Positions 5,445-10,007 of a stretch of 10,007 nt of DNA are shown here, one piece after another. The translations under genes and the position numbers were made by a program. The notes under the pieces are model-generated. The model did not search any database. It was not told the DNA's origin and saw only the letters and a program-made list of their open reading frames with translations. Source of the DNA: Fimenecus sp045602655 (GTDB taxonomy: Bacteria; Bacillota; Clostridia; Oscillospirales; Acutalibacteraceae); assembly GCA_045602655.1 (NCBI GenBank), contig JAZSBY010000033.1, positions 1 to 10,007 on the forward strand, given 5' to 3'. How positions within the stretch are numbered: position 1 is the first letter of the stretch; every line of letters begins with the position of its first letter.

Positions 5445-6203
5445 ATGCTTAACAAAATTACTGAAATAGTAAAAGAGGCAGGAAAGATAATTCTTTCTGC
5501 ACACAATCAGGAGAATACTGTAACAGCCAAAGAAGGTAAGAAAAATTTTGTAACAAAATACGATGTTGCTGTACAGGAATTCTTATTTAAAGAGCTTGGC
5601 AAAGCTTTCCCTGATGCCCAGTTTATCGGTGAAGAAGGCGAGAATGACTTTTCAACTGATGGTTTGCGTTTTATAATTGACCCAATTGACGGAACCACAA
5701 ACTTTATGCAGGACTATCGTTGTAGTTGCATTTCTGTTGCACTTTGCAATAATAATGATGTTATTGCAGGCGTTGTATATAACCCTTATACTGACGAGCT
5801 CTTTAGTGCTGAAAAAGGCAAGGGAGCGAACCTTAATGGAAACAGGATAAAGGTGAGTGAACGCCCACTTTCAGACGGACTTGCTCTTTTTGGAACATCT
5901 CCATATCATCCTGAAAATACAGATGAAACTTTTGCACTTTTAAGAAAGGTTTTTGATTTTTCTCGTGATATTCGTAGAAGTGGCTCAGCTGCTTACGATA
6001 TCTGCACAGTTGCTTGTGGCAGATGTGAGGTGTTCTTTGAGAAAGGTTTGCAGCCTTGGGATATTGCAGCAGGAACTTTAATCTTAAAAGAAGCTGGTGG
6101 TGTTGCATTGAATTATCAAGGAAGAGAAATTAGTTTTTCAGCACCGAATGATGTTGTTTTTGCTAACCCTAAAGCATACAAAGAGTTTATAACCTTACTT
6201 TAA
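5445..6203 (+). CDS. Inositol monophosphatase family protein (252 aa)
   Basis: A Mg-dependent, Li-sensitive-type phosphatase of the inositol monophosphatase/SuhB fold, cytoplasmic. Family members hydrolyse inositol-1-phosphate or related sugar phosphates; some act on fructose-1,6-bisphosphate, NAD(P) phosphate or 3'-phosphoadenosine phosphate. The metal-binding motifs are complete: GEEG (62-65, Glu63), DPIDGTTNF (79-87, Asp79 and Asp82) and PWDIAAG (204-210, Asp206). RRSGSAAYD near 177-185 is the usual substrate-side strand. The length of 252 aa is normal. The ATG at 5445 is preceded by AAAGGATG at a spacing of about 8. It has its own promoter, sits alone on the plus strand and converges on the minus-strand phosphoesterase across a bidirectional terminator. 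The exact substrate is not decidable, so a suhB symbol is not assigned. Confidence 0.93.
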   Translation: MLNKITEIVKEAGKIILSAHNQENTVTAKEGKKNFVTKYDVAVQEFLFKELGKAFPDAQFIGEEGENDFSTDGLRFIIDPIDGTTNFMQDYRCSCISVALCNNNDVIAGVVYNPYTDELFSAEKGKGANLNGNRIKVSERPLSDGLALFGTSPYHPENTDETFALLRKVFDFSRDIRRSGSAAYDICTVACGRCEVFFEKGLQPWDIAAGTLILKEAGGVALNYQGREISFSAPNDVVFANPKAYKEFITLL

Positions 6204-6238
6204 AAATTCTTTTAAGTAAACAAAGTGTATAAATAAAT

Positions 6239-6290
6239 AAGCGTTGCATTTGGGATTATGTTGTCCCTTGTGCAACGCTTAATTTTTTAT
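6239..6290. terminator. Bidirectional terminator between convergent genes
   Basis: AAGCGTTGCA (6239-6248) pairs perfectly with TGCAACGCTT (6271-6280), with an inner GGGA/TCCC stem in the loop. A T-run follows on the plus strand and an A-rich stretch precedes it, giving T-rich RNA on the minus strand. It ends both the inositol monophosphatase gene and the minus-strand phosphoesterase, whose TAA (6287-6289) lies inside the T-run. Confidence 0.9.
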
Positions 6291-7552
6291 TTATAATCTG
6301 GATATGTTACTGTTCTACCTGTAAAAAACTCAACTACTGACTGATAAATTTCAGTGAATATTTTTTGTGTTCTCCCCTTGACTGCAAGCTCGTAAGAGAT
6401 TTTCTTTGAATACTTATCGCCACTTTCCTTTTGTTCCTTTGCATAGTCGTGGTCAAACACATCATAAAGACGTTCAACTCTTGTTGTATATGTTGAAGTG
6501 TCGTTTTCGTCAATTTCAACCACACGATAACCATATTGAGTTGTATAAGCTAATCCCTTATAGCGTGTCATTGGAGAGGTGAAAATATCAATATTCTGGT
6601 TTCTTACACCAAATGCGTTTGTATGGTCGTGGCCTGTGAACATTGCAAGCACATCGCCTGTTTCAACCAAAGCATCAAACTGACCATCGTTGTAATAACC
6701 CGGACATGGATATTCATTGAGCGTACCATAGTTTGTATTTTCTGGGTCGAACATATAATATTCATCTTCATTATAAAGATGTTTTTCTGAAAATAGCTTC
6801 TTTGAATCAACCTTTTTAAGAACATCATAAATTTCAGGAACAATAATATGCTGGAAAACAACTGAGTTGACAGTTTCGCCACCATTTTCTTCTTTAAGCT
6901 TTGCAGAAGTTTCTTTATACCACTCAATTTGTTCAGTTCTTACTCTGTCATAATGTCTTGGCTCATCTTCGTCATAATCACCTGAGTCAAATACCCAAAG
7001 ATTGAAATTTACCTTGTCACTATCAGAAGCCAAAACAGGAATATTGAATGTTGCGCAGTTTTTGAAATTTGTTTCATCACCTGCAGATATTACACAAGAG
7101 AATGTCTTGTAATATTCCATAATATCTTTTCTTGACATTGGTCCTTCTTCTGAATCGTGATTACCAAAGGTTACAGCAACAGGAATGTTTCTTGATTCAA
7201 AGATATTCATAAGTGCATTTATAAGCTTTTTTGTTTCTTCAGGGTCTTCGTTAGGATGTGTATTATCACCTGTAAGTACAACAAGGTCAGGCTTTTCAAT
7301 ATCACAAGCATTAGCAATAACCCATATTGATGAATCAAAATGCTTATCATTATCAAGATGGGTGTCGGCAATATGTAATATTTTGAGCTTACCATTAGAA
7401 TTGAATCTTATTGTTGTGTCTGTTGTTTTCTGTGAATCAGCAGAGGAGTAGTCGATATTTGTGTTTTCAGGTTCAACTTCAAAATAAATTATTCCTGCCA
7501 CAAGATTAACAATACATACTACTAACACAATTAAAATTATTTTTTTCAACAT
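6287..7552 (-). CDS. Membrane-anchored calcineurin-like metallophosphoesterase (421 aa)
   Basis: A binuclear-metal phosphoesterase of the calcineurin/purple-acid-phosphatase superfamily, of the DCR2-like bacterial type. Residues about 4-24 form one hydrophobic segment after KK, with no lipobox cysteine pattern, so it is likely a signal anchor with the catalytic domain outside the membrane. Metal motifs are all present: HIADTHLD (60-67, Asp63 and His65), LTGDNTH (93-99, Asp96), GNHD (130-133, Asn131 and His132), QHI (His235) and GHDH (307-310). Two acidic clusters, GDYDEDEP and NEDEYYMFDPEN, may help bind cations. The C-terminal ~80 residues lack clear motifs. The ATG at 7552 has GGGAG about 8 bases upstream. 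It starts 16 bases after the stop of the alpha-glucosidase gene, so the two are cotranscribed. The substrate is unknown; external phosphate esters or cell-wall phosphodiesters are possible. Confidence 0.9.
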   Translation of the reverse strand: MLKKIILIVLVVCIVNLVAGIIYFEVEPENTNIDYSSADSQKTTDTTIRFNSNGKLKILHIADTHLDNDKHFDSSIWVIANACDIEKPDLVVLTGDNTHPNEDPEETKKLINALMNIFESRNIPVAVTFGNHDSEEGPMSRKDIMEYYKTFSCVISAGDETNFKNCATFNIPVLASDSDKVNFNLWVFDSGDYDEDEPRHYDRVRTEQIEWYKETSAKLKEENGGETVNSVVFQHIIVPEIYDVLKKVDSKKLFSEKHLYNEDEYYMFDPENTNYGTLNEYPCPGYYNDGQFDALVETGDVLAMFTGHDHTNAFGVRNQNIDIFTSPMTRYKGLAYTTQYGYRVVEIDENDTSTYTTRVERLYDVFDHDYAKEQKESGDKYSKKISYELAVKGRTQKIFTEIYQSVVEFFTGRTVTYPDYK

Positions 7553-7568
7553 TTTAACATCTCCCGAC

Positions 7569-9449
7569 TCATTTTTTTACTCTATAGATATTCACTTCAT
7601 ACGCACGAAGCTTATCTGCAGATACAAAATAATTTGAAAGTAAACATTCACCTTCTATAGAAACAGGTCTTTCAATAATATTTTCCGTGAGGTTTATCTC
7701 AATATAGAATTTGCTTTCAGCACTTTCTCTGTAAAAGCAGAATGTTTCATCATTTGTTTCAATTGGTTTGAAATCACCATAAACAAGGGTTGACTTGTTT
7801 GCTTTACGAAGAGCCATAAGAGATTTATAGTAATTAAAAGTACTTGTTGAATCTTCAAGCTGTACTTTTGCATTACATTCTTTATAGTCACCATTGACTC
7901 TAATCCAAGGCACACCTGTTGTAAACCCTGCATTTTCACTATCATCCCAACAGATGGGAGTTCTTGCGTTATCTCTTCCACCTGCAAGAATTTCTGCAAA
8001 AATTTCTGCTTCATCTCTGCCCATTTTAATATTTTCGTTAAATCTGTTGATTGCCTCGACATCACGAATTTCACTCATATTGTTGAATTGGCAGTTCATC
8101 ATACCCAATTCCTGACCTTGGTAAATATATGGTGTACCACGAGTTGTAAGCACCATTGCACCGAGAAGCTTTGAAAGTGGTTTTCTGAACTTGGTATCAG
8201 GATTAACCTTTGAAACCATTCGTGGATTATCGTGGTTTTCAATAACGAATGATGGCCATGATGAGCCACAAAGTGAAAGCTGATATTTTATAAAAGCCTC
8301 TTTCAAGTATTTAAGGTCATATTTATAATCCTGATACTTTTGTTTTCCAGGATTCTCAATATGGTCAAAAAGGAATGCCTGACAAACCTCTTGTCGTGAA
8401 TCATCTGAAATAAGTTTGACCATTTCAATACCTGTACTGCAAGGCTCTGCAACACAAAAACTTTCAGGAAATTTCTTGAAAGTCCTTTCATTAAGTTCTT
8501 TAAGATATTCATGAAGTCTTGGACCCCACGAATAGTGTTCAGCACCGCAACCGAATAGTTTGCCAATGTGTGGATTGCCGTCAGGAAGACTTGGGACCTT
8601 TGAAATAAGGGTGATAACATCCATTCTAAATCCATCAACACCTTTTTCGAGCCACCAAGAAACCATATCATAGATTTCTTTTCTGAGTTCAGGATTTTCC
8701 CAGTTCAAATCCATTTGTTTTGATGAGAAAAGGTGTAAAGCCCATTCGTCCAATTCAGGATAATAATTCCACGCAGAACCCGAGAAAACTGATGTCCAGT
8801 TATTTGGCGGAATTCCGTCACCCTTGCCCTTACGGAATATGTAATAATCCTTGTATTTTTCGTCCCCTGCCAACGCTTTCTGGAACCATTCGTGTTCATC
8901 AGAAGTATGGTTAACAACAAGGTCCATAACAAGCTTCATACCGCGTTTATGAATTTCGTCGAGCATCAAATCAAAGTCGTCCATTGTCCCGAATTCTGTC
9001 ATAATCTTGTGATAATCACGGATATCATAACCCATATCATCATTAGGTGAATCATAAATGGGGCTTAACCAAAGCACATCAACACCTAAATCTTTAAGAT
9101 AATCAAGCTTTGAGATAATACCTTGTAAATCACCGATACCATCACCATTTGAGTCCATAAATGAACGAGGATAAATCTGATAGATAACAGACTCTTTCCA
9201 CCATTTAGGGTCAACCTCTTTTTTAGCGATAACTTTTTCAGTTGTTAAATTCATAAGGCTAATAATTTGTTCCATTTCGGAAATAGAAAGCTTATCACCC
9301 AAGAGTTCAGCAATAGTTTTTTCTCTGTATAAAGGGTTTACCAATATATCATTTGAAAGATTATTACGATAAACCACCATTTGCACAACATCATAACCTA
9401 CAGGGTTGTTAAGTATATCATCCAAGGTGCTCAAAGAAGTAATTTTCAT
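7569..9449 (-). CDS. GH13 alpha-glucosidase, oligo-1,6-glucosidase type, with N-terminal extension (626 aa)
   Basis: Cytoplasmic glycoside hydrolase of family 13 (subfamily 31-like), releasing glucose from the non-reducing end of small alpha-glucans. Residues about 1-80 are an extra helical domain not found in most such enzymes. The barrel begins at KWWKESVIYQIYP (82-94) with a calcium loop DSNGDGIGD (99-107). Conserved regions: DLVVNH (176-181), GFRMDV with nucleophile Asp277, acid/base Glu335 in VAEP, and ENHD with Asp407. Val278 after the nucleophile is the residue associated with alpha-1,6 preference (isomaltose, panose), whereas Ala is usual for alpha-1,4 enzymes. No signal peptide is present, so the substrate must be imported. 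The start at ATG 9449 has AAAAGGA about 8 bases upstream; a TTG at 9467 would lie within the terminator tail and is rejected. The phosphoesterase follows by 16 bases. Trehalose-6-phosphate hydrolase is a less likely alternative. Confidence 0.92.
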   Translation of the reverse strand: MKITSLSTLDDILNNPVGYDVVQMVVYRNNLSNDILVNPLYREKTIAELLGDKLSISEMEQIISLMNLTTEKVIAKKEVDPKWWKESVIYQIYPRSFMDSNGDGIGDLQGIISKLDYLKDLGVDVLWLSPIYDSPNDDMGYDIRDYHKIMTEFGTMDDFDLMLDEIHKRGMKLVMDLVVNHTSDEHEWFQKALAGDEKYKDYYIFRKGKGDGIPPNNWTSVFSGSAWNYYPELDEWALHLFSSKQMDLNWENPELRKEIYDMVSWWLEKGVDGFRMDVITLISKVPSLPDGNPHIGKLFGCGAEHYSWGPRLHEYLKELNERTFKKFPESFCVAEPCSTGIEMVKLISDDSRQEVCQAFLFDHIENPGKQKYQDYKYDLKYLKEAFIKYQLSLCGSSWPSFVIENHDNPRMVSKVNPDTKFRKPLSKLLGAMVLTTRGTPYIYQGQELGMMNCQFNNMSEIRDVEAINRFNENIKMGRDEAEIFAEILAGGRDNARTPICWDDSENAGFTTGVPWIRVNGDYKECNAKVQLEDSTSTFNYYKSLMALRKANKSTLVYGDFKPIETNDETFCFYRESAESKFYIEINLTENIIERPVSIEGECLLSNYFVSADKLRAYEVNIYRVKK

Positions 9450-9465
9450 AAAATTTTCCTTTTTC

Positions 9466-9496
9466 AAAAAAGCCTTGTAGTATACACAAGGCTTTT
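9466..9496 (-). terminator. Rho-independent terminator after the beta-helix gene
   Basis: AAAAGCCTTGT (9468-9478) pairs perfectly with ACAAGGCTTTT (9486-9496) around a 7-base loop. On the minus strand it is followed by six T (9471-9466). It ends the beta-helix gene (stop at 9526). It lies only 17 bases before the glucosidase ATG, whose ribosome site begins right after the T-run, so it may also act as a leader hairpin of that gene. Confidence 0.82.
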
Positions 9497-9525
9497 GCTA
9501 AATTTTAATAAAACGAAAATGCAAA

Positions 9526-10007
9526 TTAATCGTCTAAGCTTGTTGTTTTACCAATAAAAACATTTGACTCTGTTAACAACTCATCAGATTTTTGATTTTC
9601 AAATACAATTCCATAATTCGGTGAATTGGTGTTTTCAGGTGAAATAAAGACGTTTTTCTTTATTTTCACATCATAAACCATAGGTCTGAAAATTATGTAA
9701 CCTCTACTTTTATCATATAACCCTGACTTGCCATCAAAAATATTATTTTCAATCAAAATGTTATGATGCCCACAATCTCCATGATGACCTATGGCAGGAA
9801 AACCTGCACATTTGAAAATGTTATTTGATATTGTGATATTGTGGCACACTGTATCATCTTTGCAAAAGTCAATTAAATCACCATTACAGTTATAAACAGG
9901 GCCGTAACTACCTTCATGAGCAAGGTCGAGCTGAATTTGCTCGTTAAGAAGATTTTCGGGAATTAAGGTGTATGAAGGTCCATCAAACACACAACTGTCT
10001 ATAACAG
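9526..10007 (-). CDS. Right-handed parallel beta-helix protein, C-terminal part, truncated by window edge
   Basis: About 160 C-terminal residues are visible and the frame is open to the right edge, so the start lies outside. Repeated rungs with the pattern N-I-T-I-S-N-N-I-F, N-I-L-I-E-N-N-I-F and V-K-I-K-K-N-V-F mark parallel beta-helix repeats, as in pectate-lyase-like, NosD-like or glycoside hydrolase family 28-like proteins. Each rung carries the usual stacked Asn. Such folds commonly bind or cleave polysaccharides. Catalytic residues cannot be judged because the N-terminal part is missing. The TAA at 9528-9526 is followed by a strong terminator. It is followed on the same strand by the alpha-glucosidase, which suggests but does not prove a carbohydrate-use locus. 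Confidence 0.8.
   Translation of the reverse strand, partial: VIDSCVFDGPSYTLIPENLLNEQIQLDLAHEGSYGPVYNCNGDLIDFCKDDTVCHNITISNNIFKCAGFPAIGHHGDCGHHNILIENNIFDGKSGLYDKSRGYIIFRPMVYDVKIKKNVFISPENTNSPNYGIVFENQKSDELLTESNVFIGKTTSLDD

Overview
The window looks like a low-GC Gram-positive chromosome, most likely a gut-type Clostridia (inference). The evidence is AT-rich DNA, strong AGGAGG-type ribosome sites, U-tailed hairpin terminators, and a serine-recombinase module of the kind carried by clostridial conjugative or mobilisable transposons. No species can be named from the sequence.

Left part (1-2121, minus strand): a tightly packed, partly overlapping gene string. In transcription order it holds an HTH/double-zinc-ribbon protein, a 75-aa SHOCT-like protein, a complete large serine recombinase (426 aa) and the first 85 codons of a second serine recombinase that leaves the window. 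This is the integration/excision end of a mobile element.

Middle (2122-3871): about 1.75 kb with no convincing gene, but with much non-random structure. It has direct and inverted repeats upstream of the recombinase string, a 10-bp-stem hairpin at 2738-2777, a cluster of GGAAACA/TGTTTCC motifs at 3016-3177, an orphan perfect Shine-Dalgarno driving only a 7-codon ORF, and four degenerate ~100-109-bp tandem repeats each opening with CTCTCACTAT. It could be a replication/transfer origin or a regulatory RNA region of the element; neither is proven.

Cargo (3872-5260, plus strand): an amidoligase (PF12224-like) followed by a gamma-glutamylcyclotransferase-like protein. They have a good promoter in the last repeat unit and a strong terminator after them. 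This gene pairing is known in families predicted to make and break amide or gamma-glutamyl linkages on peptides or amino acids; the substrate is unknown.

Right part (5369-10007): ordinary-looking metabolic genes. An inositol-monophosphatase-family gene (plus) with its own promoter converges on a bidirectional terminator with a minus-strand pair: a GH13 oligo-1,6-glucosidase-type enzyme with an N-terminal extension, then a membrane-anchored calcineurin-like phosphoesterase. Upstream of these, behind its own terminator, is the C-terminal part of a parallel beta-helix protein cut by the window edge. The boundary between mobile element and chromosome probably lies near 5260-5440, but no attachment site could be proven.
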